Source: an uncultured Clostridiaceae bacterium
GTDB lineage: Bacteria > Bacillota > Clostridia > TANB77 > CAG-508
Direction of reading: 5' to 3'
DNA length: 6,027 nt
NCBI GenBank assembly: GCA_905198755.1
Contig: CAJKDR010000061.1
Location: 1-6,027, forward strand
This document shows positions 1-4,464 of this stretch, piece after piece. Within the stretch, counting starts at the first letter, position 1; every line of letters begins with the position of its first letter. The notes beneath the pieces are model-generated. The model saw only the letters and a program-made list of their open reading frames with translations, made no database searches and had not been told where the DNA came from. The translations under genes were made by a program, and so were the position numbers.

Positions 1-1
1 T

Positions 2-253
2 AGAGAATTATTAGAAAAAATAATATTAGAATTTGGAAACAAAGTTGGTAAAGACTTAATTATATTAGATAATGAATTTTGGAAAGATGGAATCTGTTCA
101 TGGAATATGTTTACAATGATAGAAGAAGTTTTTGAGTTAGAAGATGATGAATATATAAGTGATGTTTTTTATGAATTACAAAAAGGTTTAATAAATTATA
201 AAGAAATAGATGATGCATATGAAAATTTAGGACTAGAGAGGAGTTATACATAA
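2..253 (+). CDS. Acidic hypothetical phage protein, 5' end outside window
   Basis: The frame is open from the first bases and ends with TAA at 251-253, giving 83 visible residues; the start codon lies upstream. The visible part is rich in Glu, Asp, Leu and Ile, with an acidic stretch at about residues 41-48 (EVFELEDDEY). It looks mostly helical, and no catalytic motif, Cys pair or membrane segment is visible. The stop overlaps the next start by one base (TAATG), so the two are probably translationally coupled in one operon of small phage genes. I do not recognise the family and assign no function. The coding call rests on the long open frame, the coupled stop/start and codon use matching its neighbours. 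Confidence 0.75.
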   Translation, partial: RELLEKIILEFGNKVGKDLIILDNEFWKDGICSWNMFTMIEEVFELEDDEYISDVFYELQKGLINYKEIDDAYENLGLERSYT

Positions 254-408
254 TGAAAGAAAAAATAAAAAGAATAATAGAAAAAATTAAAGACATATTT
301 AGTTTACATTGCCCTGAATGTGGTGGAAGAATGAAAAGTGAATTTTTAGATATGGAAATAGACCACATTGTATATAAGTGTGAAAAGTGTGGGGAGGAGT
401 GGATTTAA
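253..408 (+). CDS. Small zinc-ribbon-like protein (51 aa)
   Basis: The start is the ATG in a TAATG overlap with the previous stop, preceded by GAGAGGAG at 236-243. The 51-residue product has a basic helical N-terminus (about residues 1-16) followed by two CxxC knuckles: CPEC at 20-23 and CEKC at 43-46. The first is followed by GGRM and the second by GEEW. That is the layout of a small zinc ribbon with about 19 residues between the knuckles. Such proteins often bind nucleic acid or protein partners, but nothing here names the partner. The stop again overlaps the next ATG by one base (TAATG at 406-410), so it is part of a coupled chain. Zinc binding is inferred from Cys spacing only. Confidence 0.8.
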   Translation: MKEKIKRIIEKIKDIFSLHCPECGGRMKSEFLDMEIDHIVYKCEKCGEEWI

Positions 409-584
409 TGCAATTATTTGAAGATTTAATAAAATGTAAAGACTGTATGAATAATATGAACAATGGATGCGTTTTATTTCCAGGAAAAGATGTAAAAGAA
501 GAAAACACAGGGTGTTATGTAGGAATAGATAGAAATAATAAGCAAAATCTTATTAGGAGGTGTTATAGTGAAAACAGCAGATGA
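408..584 (+). CDS. Small cysteine-rich hypothetical protein (58 aa)
   Basis: I chose the ATG at 408 rather than the in-frame GTG at 387 because it is coupled to the preceding stop (TAATG) and has GGGGAGGAG at 391-399 upstream. The 58-residue product has Cys at 10, 13, 21, 36 and 52, including one CxxC (CKDC). Four or five Cys over this length could hold one zinc ion, but the spacing is not a ribbon I recognise. It resembles the small Cys-rich proteins common in accessory regions of clostridial phages. It overlaps the next gene by 17 bases. Function unknown; the metal-binding idea is inference. Confidence 0.7.
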   Translation: MQLFEDLIKCKDCMNNMNNGCVLFPGKDVKEENTGCYVGIDRNNKQNLIRRCYSENSR

Positions 585-720
585 AATGGAAACTAAGAAT
601 ATCGAGGTTGAACCTGATTATAAAAAAGAATATTATAAATTGCAAGAAGAGAATCATATGTTAAAAGAAGAGAAAGAAAAATATAAAGAAGCATTATTAA
701 AAATATGTTTAAAATTTTAG
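568..720 (+). CDS. Short coiled-coil-like hypothetical protein (50 aa)
   Basis: The GTG at 568 is preceded by AGGAGG at 555-560 with a 7-base gap, an ideal ribosome site, which favours it over the internal ATG at 586. The 50-residue product has an acidic N-terminus, then a heptad-like charged helix from about residue 20 to 47 (LQEENHMLKEEKEKYKEALL). That suggests a short coiled coil, probably oligomeric. The start lies inside the end of the previous gene, and the stop TAG is fused to the ribosome site of the next gene (TAGGAGGTG). The same leucine/glutamate helical style returns in the genes at 977 and 1318. No family recognised. Confidence 0.7.
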   Translation: MKTADEMETKNIEVEPDYKKEYYKLQEENHMLKEEKEKYKEALLKICLKF

Positions 721-732
721 GAGGTGCTTTAA

Positions 733-990
733 ATGGATGAAACAGCAATATATAAGATAAATAGATTTGATACATTTATTTATCATGAAAGAGTAATAAA
801 AGAAATAGTAAAGAAAGATGATGAATATACAAGGCAAGTAATAAAAGATTATTTCAGAAAGAGGTATCCAAAAGAAAATTTGAGATTTGATTTTTTAGAT
901 AAAGAAATAGTAGATGAAATCATAAAATTGGGAATAGAAGAATATCAGAGAAGACAAGCTGTAAGAGGTGTTTTAAGTGAAAGAAAATAG
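733..990 (+). CDS. Hypothetical phage protein (85 aa)
   Basis: The ATG at 733 follows a strong AGGAGGTG site (719-726) that overlaps the previous stop codon. The 85-residue protein is charged and probably helical, with many Lys/Arg and Asp/Glu pairs, a YFRKRYP segment near residues 39-46 and a C-terminal RRQAVRGVLSERK tail. There are no Cys residues, signal peptide or membrane helix. It overlaps the next gene by 14 bases, so translation is likely coupled. I do not recognise the family. The basic C-terminus might contact nucleic acid, but this is a guess from composition. Confidence 0.75.
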   Translation: MDETAIYKINRFDTFIYHERVIKEIVKKDDEYTRQVIKDYFRKRYPKENLRFDFLDKEIVDEIIKLGIEEYQRRQAVRGVLSERK

Positions 991-1303
991 TATAGAAGAA
1001 GATATAGAAGTAATAGAAAGTATAATTGAAGAATATGAAAACTGTTGTGTACCAGAAATAGACATGCAAGTAAATGTAACTTTTAGAGAAAAACAAAATA
1101 ATGCATTAAATCATATTTTATTAGATTATAAAGAACTACAAGAAGAATTTAAACAAGTAGACCATGAATGTGAAAGATTAGAAGAAAAAGAAATCAGATT
1201 AATAAAAGAGAATGAATATTATAAAGATTTAATATATGCATTAGAAACTTATTATAATATTACAAGAGAAGATTTAGAAAAATGTATGAAAAATGATAGA
1301 TGA
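977..1303 (+). CDS. Acidic coiled-coil hypothetical protein (108 aa)
   Basis: The GTG at 977 lies inside the end of the previous gene, and AGAGGTG at 964-970 gives a plausible ribosome site. The 108-residue product is strongly acidic at its N-terminus (many Glu in the first 20 residues). It has a CC pair at 23-24 and a long heptad-type helix from about residue 42 to 92 (LLDYKELQEEF, then LEEKEIRLIKENEYY). The C-terminus reads ITREDLEKCM. The shape is that of a small dimeric coiled-coil protein, similar in style to the next gene; they may be distant paralogues, but no alignment was made. Function unknown. Confidence 0.75.
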   Translation: MKENSIEEDIEVIESIIEEYENCCVPEIDMQVNVTFREKQNNALNHILLDYKELQEEFKQVDHECERLEEKEIRLIKENEYYKDLIYALETYYNITREDLEKCMKNDR

Positions 1304-1317
1304 GAGGTGAGGAATAA

Positions 1318-1779
1318 ATGAACGATGAAGAAAAAAGAGCTATTGAAAGAATCAAAGAAATAATAGAATGTTTTTATTGTTTTCCAAACCCAACAAGTAT
1401 TGAATTAAAAGATTGTGATTGTTCAACATTAGAAACAATATTAAATCTAATAGAAAAACTACAAAAAGAGAATGAAGAAATAAGAATAAAAAACAATGCA
1501 ATAAAAAGAGAAAGTGAAGCATATGCTGAACACATGATTAGATTAGATAATGAATTAAATTTAGAAAAAGAAAAATCAAAATATGAATGGATTAGACAAA
1601 ATTGTTTATCGCAAGAATTAGTAAATAAGTTATATATTCCAGTTCAAAAGATAAAAGACAAGATTGAAAAATTAAATGATGAATCTCATGCAGAAGAACT
1701 TGAAGATATAATGAATAGAAAAAATTATACTATAACAGAATTAGTTCAATATGTTTTACAAGAACTACTAGAAAAATAA
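1318..1779 (+). CDS. Coiled-coil hypothetical phage protein (153 aa)
   Basis: The ATG at 1318 follows GAGAGGTGAGGA (1302-1313), a good ribosome site. The 153-residue protein starts with a charged helix (MNDEEKRAIERIKEII). It then has a Cys-containing segment, CFYC at 18-21 and CDCS at 33-36, and a long coiled coil at about residues 40-90 (LETILNLIEKLQKENEEIR). A second helical region ends in VLQELLEK. Proteins with this MNDEEK start, ETILNLIEKLQKENE core and QELLE tail are, from memory, frequent hypothetical genes of clostridial phages. The role is not known to me; self-association is likely. It is 19 bases upstream of the regulator gene and probably in the same transcript. Confidence 0.8.
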   Translation: MNDEEKRAIERIKEIIECFYCFPNPTSIELKDCDCSTLETILNLIEKLQKENEEIRIKNNAIKRESEAYAEHMIRLDNELNLEKEKSKYEWIRQNCLSQELVNKLYIPVQKIKDKIEKLNDESHAEELEDIMNRKNYTITELVQYVLQELLEK

Positions 1780-1798
1780 TTTACAAAGGAGGAACAGA

Positions 1799-2197
1799 AT
1801 GGATAGAAAAGAATTGATTAATTATAGAAATAATCAAGAATGGGTAAAAGGAAGAAAAGAATATATAGAAGAATACAGTTCAACTATAAATAAAATAACA
1901 TCAACTATATCAGATATGCCGAAAGGATCTAAAGCAGTACAAGACAGTATGGCAGAAAAAATAGCAAAATTACTTGATATGGTAGATGATTTACTAGATA
2001 AAGTATTACAAGTAGAAGAAAAACAGCACGAAATACTAAACAAATTGGATAACATAGAACAGCCATACAGAAACATATTAGACAAAGTATACATACAAGG
2101 TAAGTCTTTGGTTAGAGTTGCTGATGAAATGAATTACAGTTATAGACAAATGTGTAGATTGCATGGAGATGCTTTAAGTCAGTATGATAAATTATGA
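1799..2197 (+). CDS. DUF1492/ArpU-like phage regulator with C-terminal HTH
   Basis: The ATG at 1799 has an AAAGGAGG site (1785-1792). The 132-residue product has a coiled middle (about residues 50-90) and a C-terminal helix-turn-helix of sigma-region-4 type at about residues 93-123. The HTH includes VYIQGKSLVRVADEMNYSYR followed by RLHGDAL. The combination of a GSK-containing N-terminal half, an L-D-x-V-Y-I-x-G-K-S helix and the NYSYR...LHG ending fits the DUF1492 group, related in layout to the ArpU/RinA late regulators of firmicute phages. Those proteins bind DNA and act at the switch to packaging and structural genes. Its place, last in the early run and about 1.9 kb before the small terminase gene, fits that role. 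The exact target is not shown; the site could be near 2214-2260 or further on. Confidence 0.8.
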   Translation: MDRKELINYRNNQEWVKGRKEYIEEYSSTINKITSTISDMPKGSKAVQDSMAEKIAKLLDMVDDLLDKVLQVEEKQHEILNKLDNIEQPYRNILDKVYIQGKSLVRVADEMNYSYRQMCRLHGDALSQYDKL

Positions 2198-2213
2198 TTG
2201 TCCTATTTTGGCA

Positions 2214-2242
2214 TTGCATGTCATATATAAATGTGTTATTAT
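2214..2242 (+). promoter_or_regulatory. Candidate sigma-A promoter after the regulator gene
   Basis: TTGCAT at 2214-2219 and TATTAT at 2237-2242 are separated by 17 bases, so a start near 2249 is expected. The same stretch also holds an overlapping TTGGCA (2208-2213) and TATGAT (2240-2245). A transcript from here would meet a hairpin terminator only about 20 bases later and then the tRNA-like element. This is a consensus match in very A/T-rich DNA, so chance is possible. Confidence 0.4.
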
Positions 2243-2269
2243 GATACAGTAAAATATAAACTTTTGCAG

Positions 2270-2299
2270 AGGAATTAGAGAAATCTAGTTCCTTTTATT
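2270..2299 (+). terminator. Rho-independent terminator after the regulator gene
   Basis: GGAATTAGA (2271-2279) pairs with TCTAGTTCC (2284-2292) over 9 bp, with one G-T pair, across a GAAA tetraloop. An A-T pair extends the base, and TTTTATT follows. It lies 73 bases past the regulator stop and would end the early transcript. It would also stop any transcript starting near 2249 unless read-through occurs. Confidence 0.75.
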
Positions 2300-2309
2300 A
2301 AATTTAAAA

Positions 2310-2429
2310 TATGTAGTGGCGGAATAAGTAGACGCTTTGAGGGGCATAAGTCAGATACCAAAAGTAGAACATAAGAAACGTCTGGGTTGATAAAAGCTGA
2401 CATGTTAGGTGTAAATCCTAACCTACATA
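2310..2429 (+). ncRNA. tRNA-like structured RNA with enlarged central arm
   Basis: TATGTAG (2310-2316) and CTACATA (2423-2429) form a perfect 7-bp acceptor-like stem. It is followed by TG and a D arm, GCG (2319-2321) / CGC (2333-2335), with loop GAATAAGTAGA. This is very close to the GTGGCGGAATTGGTAGACGC stretch of bacterial tRNA-Leu. A T arm, TTAGG (2405-2409) / CCTAA (2417-2421) with loop TGTAAAT, sits next to the 3' acceptor strand. Between them, 2336-2403 (68 bases) replaces the roughly 33 expected for a class-II tRNA. I find no 5-bp, 7-base-loop anticodon arm. Instead CAT..GTCAG (2345-2354) pairs with CTGACATG (2397-2404), enclosing a 42-base loop. CCA is not encoded. AAACGTCT (2376-2383) could pair with the D-arm strand in an alternative fold. 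Options: a decayed phage tRNA-Leu with an insertion, or a tRNA mimic. Confidence 0.5.
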
Positions 2430-2565
2430 TAAGTATATTAATGATACTAGATAAGTTAATATATTATAGTGTTCACGTAAAAATCACCTTCTTTCTGTAA
2501 CAAGTCGATTCTAGTTAAGACTTATATAAAACGGTATCAAAACCTTGAGGCTGTAAGAAAAAAAG
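2430..2565. other. Non-coding spacer between tRNA-like element and promoter
   Basis: No open frame with a ribosome site is seen on either strand. Apart from the inverted repeat above, it holds a 5-bp pairing AAGTC/GACTT with a 12-base loop near 2503-2524 and a CCTTGAGG near-palindrome at about 2543-2550. A minus-strand GAAGGTGAT (near 2485-2493) is followed by a GTG that opens only six codons. None of these supports a gene. Confidence 0.5.
2434..2463. repeat. A/T inverted repeat, 8-bp arms
   Basis: TATATTAA (2434-2441) and TTAATATA (2456-2463) are perfect inverted copies separated by 14 bases, directly after the tRNA-like element. They could be a protein-binding operator or a weak hairpin. 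In DNA this A/T-rich such repeats also arise by chance, and no T-tract follows. Confidence 0.3.
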
Positions 2566-2594
2566 TTGACAAAATGTAAAAGATACTGTATTAT
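2566..2594 (+). promoter_or_regulatory. Strong sigma-A promoter of the 2623 gene
   Basis: TTGACA (2566-2571) is a perfect -35 box, exactly 17 bases from TATTAT (2589-2594), a one-mismatch -10 box. The start is expected near 2601, giving a leader of about 20 bases that contains the GGAGGTGAT ribosome site. It is the best promoter match in the window and should be active without a phage factor. Confidence 0.75.
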
Positions 2595-2622
2595 ATAAGA
2601 AAAATCCCAGGGAGGTGATATA

Positions 2623-2841
2623 GTGAAAGAAAAGTTTATTGAAAAAATAAATAAAATAAAAGAAGAAAAGATAACACTTACTAAAAATGAAAAATATAAC
2701 ATTGATAAACAAGCAAAAGAATATGGTATTATTATAGACTGGAGAGAAAATAAAAACTATTATTTAAAAAACATCATAGAAGACTATAGGCAAGAAAAAA
2801 TATATAAAATAATGAGAACATCAGATATTAATAATTATTAA
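2623..2841 (+). CDS. Independently transcribed small basic protein (72 aa), moron-like
   Basis: The GTG at 2623 sits 5 bases after GGAGGTGAT (2611-2619), a near-perfect match to the 16S rRNA tail. The 72-residue product is Lys/Glu/Ile-rich and probably mostly helical: two charged helices (KEKFIEKINKIKEEK and a segment around KNEKYNIDKQAKEYG), then an IIIDWRENKNYY centre and a C-terminal YRQEKIYKIMRTSDINNY. It has no Cys, membrane segment or signal peptide. It is alone between its own strong promoter (2566-2594) and its own terminator (2841-2870). In phages this layout marks morons, genes often expressed from the prophage that serve host fitness or exclusion of other phages. The moron label is inference from layout; the protein family is not recognised. 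Confidence 0.75.
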   Translation: MKEKFIEKINKIKEEKITLTKNEKYNIDKQAKEYGIIIDWRENKNYYLKNIIEDYRQEKIYKIMRTSDINNY

Positions 2842-2870
2842 AAAGAGCTTATCAGAAGATAGGCTCTTTT
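2841..2870 (+). terminator. Rho-independent terminator of the 2623 gene
   Basis: GAGCTTATC (2845-2853) pairs with GATAGGCTC (2858-2866), 9 bp with one G-T pair and loop AGAA. It is flanked by AAAA and TTTT that extend the stem to 13 bp and make it potentially bidirectional. It begins at the last base of the stop codon. Its AAGAGCTTA...GCTCTTTTATTAT sequence resembles the terminator at 3751-3779. Confidence 0.85.
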
Positions 2871-2886
2871 ATTATACAATAAATAG

Positions 2887-2954
2887 TATGCAGTGACATA
2901 GCTCGTAAGACGGTAACTTACCTTGTAAAGTGCAGTAAACTATATCATTACATA
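2887..2954 (+). ncRNA. Structured RNA element upstream of Cys-rich genes
   Basis: A long stem is formed by 2887-2901 with 2940-2954: 13 of 15 positions pair (one G-U), and the two mismatches are both C-A. Inside, GTAAG (2905-2909) pairs with CTTAC (2917-2921) around ACGGTAA. The same CTTAC strand can instead pair as TTAC (2918-2921) with GTAA (2925-2928), so two exclusive hairpins exist. ACATAGCTC followed by GGTA and CTTGTAA loosely recalls a tRNA-Thr(UGU), but no D arm, anticodon arm or T arm folds. It ends 10 bases before the ribosome site of the next gene, so it may be a leader that affects translation. Identity unknown. Confidence 0.35.
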
Positions 2955-2976
2955 GTGTTTATTAAAGGAGCAGTAT

Positions 2977-3090
2977 ATGAATAAATACGAAGAATATGCA
3001 AAAGAAAACTGTAGCAATTGTACAAAGCAGTGCAATAAAGGAATAATAAAAAAAGTTGATGGCAGTGTACATTGTGCAGATGAGGATTAG
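2977..3090 (+). CDS. Tiny cysteine-rich protein (37 aa)
   Basis: The ATG at 2977 follows AAAGGAG (2964-2970) by 6 bases. The 37-residue product has a charged N-terminal helix (MNKYEEYAKE) and Cys at 12, 15, 19 and 33 in the pattern CSNC-x3-C-x13-C, enough to bind one zinc ion. It ends 2 bases before the next start, whose product is also Cys-rich, so the pair is probably co-translated and may act together. The structured element at 2887-2954 lies in its leader. No family recognised. Support for coding comes from the ribosome site, the Cys pattern and the tight junction with the next gene. Confidence 0.65.
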   Translation: MNKYEEYAKENCSNCTKQCNKGIIKKVDGSVHCADED

Positions 3091-3092
3091 AT

Positions 3093-3368
3093 ATGAAATG
3101 TTTAGAAACAGGAAAAGTATGTCCAAACAATAGTTTAAAATGCAAAGTATGTAAGTTAAATGATTGTAGGAACACTATAGAAGCAATAGAGGAGGAACAA
3201 AGAATGCTTTGGAAATCAAAAGAACAACACTTTCAAGAAGAATTTATAAAGAAATATCCTCAATGCTCAGTAAATGGAAAGATATGTAGTCATCTTGAAG
3301 TGTTAAATATGAATACTGGTAGAGTTAGATGTCCTTATATGATAAATAAAAAATGTGCCATAAAATAA
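3093..3368 (+). CDS. Cysteine-rich protein with two Cys clusters (91 aa)
   Basis: The ATG at 3093 begins 2 bases after the previous stop, with only a weak site (TGAGG near 3081-3085), so coupled translation is likely. The 91-residue product has two Cys clusters. The N-terminal one has C3, C10, C17, C20 and C25 (CPNN, CKVCKLNDC). The C-terminal one has C58, C65, C80 and C88, with H67 in CSHLE. They are joined by a charged helix at about residues 27-55. The segments C3-x6-C10 (ETGKV) and C58-x6-C65 (SVNGKI) look alike, which suggests a duplicated zinc-binding module. Zinc binding is inferred; the partner is unknown. No own promoter is evident. Confidence 0.75.
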   Translation: MKCLETGKVCPNNSLKCKVCKLNDCRNTIEAIEEEQRMLWKSKEQHFQEEFIKKYPQCSVNGKICSHLEVLNMNTGRVRCPYMINKKCAIK

Positions 3369-3406
3369 TAAATCGACATTATATGACAAAGAATACATAA
3401 AAAGCA

Positions 3407-3415
3407 TGATAAAAT
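3407..3415 (+). promoter_or_regulatory. Possible extended -10 promoter before the 3437 gene
   Basis: TG-A-TAAAAT at 3407-3415 matches the extended -10 form, without a well-placed -35 box (ATGACA at 3383-3388 is 21 bases away). A start near 3422 would leave only about 15 bases of leader, almost on top of the AAGGAGGG ribosome site. Weak evidence in A/T-rich DNA. Confidence 0.25.
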
Positions 3416-3436
3416 CCTCGAAAAGGAGGGAAAAGT

Positions 3437-3739
3437 ATGGAAAATAAAGAAATAGAAATTCATATAATAGACAAAACAAAATATACTACTTACAGGAAAC
3501 TGTTAAAATGGTATAAAGAAAAAGATTTTAGTTCTAAAAGAAACGAATTAGAAGAAGTTATAGAATTAGAAATATTAAAACAATTAAAAGGAGATAATGA
3601 ATTAGTAGATAAAATATTAAGAGAACCATTATTGTACTTAAAAATACTTGAAACAGCGGATACAACAACAAAAGGATATAATAATTTGATTAGTAGAATG
3701 CAAAAGACAATACAAGATAAAATTGATTCATTAAATTAA
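3437..3739 (+). CDS. Hypothetical helical phage protein (100 aa)
   Basis: The ATG at 3437 has an excellent AAGGAGGG site (3423-3430) 6 bases upstream. The 100-residue product is probably a short beta strand (EIEIHIIDK) followed by helices: KLLKWYKEKDF near 21-31, NELEEVIELEILKQL at about 36-50, a leucine-rich EPLLYLKILE near 63-72, and a C-terminal RMQKTIQDKIDSLN. There are no Cys residues, membrane segments or known motifs. It is separated from the previous gene by 68 bases and closes with its own terminator 12 bases after the stop, so it may be a small transcription unit or the last gene of the 2977 unit. Family not recognised. Confidence 0.75.
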   Translation: MENKEIEIHIIDKTKYTTYRKLLKWYKEKDFSSKRNELEEVIELEILKQLKGDNELVDKILREPLLYLKILETADTTTKGYNNLISRMQKTIQDKIDSLN

Positions 3740-3750
3740 TATAAAGAAAC

Positions 3751-3779
3751 AAGAGCTTACAATAGTAAGCTCTTTTATT
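3751..3779 (+). terminator. Rho-independent terminator before the packaging genes
   Basis: AAGAGCTTAC (3751-3760) pairs perfectly with GTAAGCTCTT (3765-3774), 10 bp with an AATA loop, followed by TTATTA. It stands immediately before the gene at 3792 and leaves no room for a promoter in between. Transcription of the packaging genes must therefore read through it or start inside the 3437 gene. Confidence 0.85.
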
Positions 3780-3791
3780 ATGGAGAAAGAC

Positions 3792-4070
3792 ATGAATATA
3801 AATAAAAATATAAATAAGTTATTATATGTATTATCTACAAAAGGAAAAGTATATAAAATAAATAGTTTTCAATTTTATAGTGAAAGAAATTGCAAATACT
3901 GTACTAAATATCAAATACTAAAAAGAGAAAGTGTAGAAATATACAATGAAGATACAGAAGAATTTGAACTACAAGATAGATATAAACAGAAAAAAGAATG
4001 TTATAGCAAAATTGATGTAATGAAATATTTAATAGAAGAACACAGAAAAGGAAGTGAGGCAGATGGATGA
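3792..4070 (+). CDS. Conserved small phage protein upstream of terminase (92 aa)
   Basis: I chose the ATG at 3792 over the in-frame ATG at 3780 because GGAG (3782-3785) sits 6 bases ahead of it, while 3780 abuts the terminator T-tract. The 92-residue product begins NKLLYVLSTKGKVYKINSFQ, followed by FYS and CKYC (34-37) TKYQILKRESVEIY. An acidic stretch, a lone Cys at 70 and a C-terminal helix (DVMKYLIEEHRKGSE) complete it. From memory, similar proteins are common just before the small terminase gene in clostridial phages, but their role is not known. It overlaps the small terminase start by 8 bases, so the two are coupled. Confidence 0.8.
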   Translation: MNINKNINKLLYVLSTKGKVYKINSFQFYSERNCKYCTKYQILKRESVEIYNEDTEEFELQDRYKQKKECYSKIDVMKYLIEEHRKGSEADG

Positions 4071-4464
4071 TGAAAAAGATTATAACAAATTAACAGAAAA
4101 ACAAAAAAGATTTATAGATTATTATATAGAAACAGCTAATGCGACGGAAAGTGCAAAAAGAGCAGGCTATAGTTCTAAGACAGCAAAAAATATAGGAGCG
4201 GAAAACTTAACGAAACTTAACTATTTTATTCAAGAAAGATTGAAACAGCTAGAAGATAATAGAATAGCCTCACAAGAAGAAGTGTTACAGTATTTAACTA
4301 AAGTAATGCGTGGAGAAGAAAAAGACCAATTTGGATTAGATGCTTCATTACAAGATAGAACGAAATGTGCAGAGCTACTTGGAAAAAGATATGGTACATT
4401 TAAAGAAAAAGTTGATGTGGCTGGAAATATACCAGTGGTGATAACTGATGACATTACAGAATAA
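4063..4464 (+). CDS. terS: Phage terminase small subunit (Terminase_2 / XtmA-like)
   Basis: The small subunit recognises the packaging site of phage DNA and hands it to the large ATPase/nuclease subunit. The ATG at 4063 (133 residues) is preferred over the in-frame GTG at 4054, which lies within the AAGGAAGTGAGG ribosome region. The N-terminus LTEKQKRFIDYYIETANATE, then SAKRAGYSSKTAKNIGAENL (about residues 10-49), is the typical helix-turn-helix of the Terminase_2/COG3728 group. It is followed by a helical oligomerisation part (FIQERLKQLEDNRIAS, VLQYLTKVMRGEEKDQF) and a C-terminal segment with RTKCAELLGKRYGTF. Length is normal. It overlaps the preceding gene by 8 bases and the next by 17, as in a standard packaging operon. 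Identification is strong. Confidence 0.93.
   Translation: MDDEKDYNKLTEKQKRFIDYYIETANATESAKRAGYSSKTAKNIGAENLTKLNYFIQERLKQLEDNRIASQEEVLQYLTKVMRGEEKDQFGLDASLQDRTKCAELLGKRYGTFKEKVDVAGNIPVVITDDITE

Noticed and set aside
387..407. GTG at 387 as start of the Cys-rich 58-residue gene
   Set aside because: The ATG at 408 is stop/start coupled and has the GGGGAGG site upstream, while the GTG lies inside the previous gene and would place that site within the coding region.
1834..2094. Minus-strand open frame of 86 codons opposite the regulator gene
   Set aside because: It is a shadow of the strong + strand gene, has no ribosome site, and its Ser/Leu/Phe-rich product is typical of antisense A/T-rich DNA.
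2336..2403. A group I intron in the anticodon loop of a tRNA-Leu
   Set aside because: The extra sequence is only about 35 bases, far below a group I intron, and no P, Q, R or S core motif is seen.
2910..2935. A real tRNA-Thr with anticodon TGT, suggested by ATAGCTC...GGTA...CTTGTAA
   Set aside because: The five bases on either side of CTTGTAA do not pair, no GAGC completes the D stem, and there is no T arm.
3677..3682. TATAAT as a -10 box of a promoter for the packaging genes
   Set aside because: It is inside the 3437 gene, the nearest TTGAAA is 23 bases away, and the terminator at 3751 follows; a chance match is likely.
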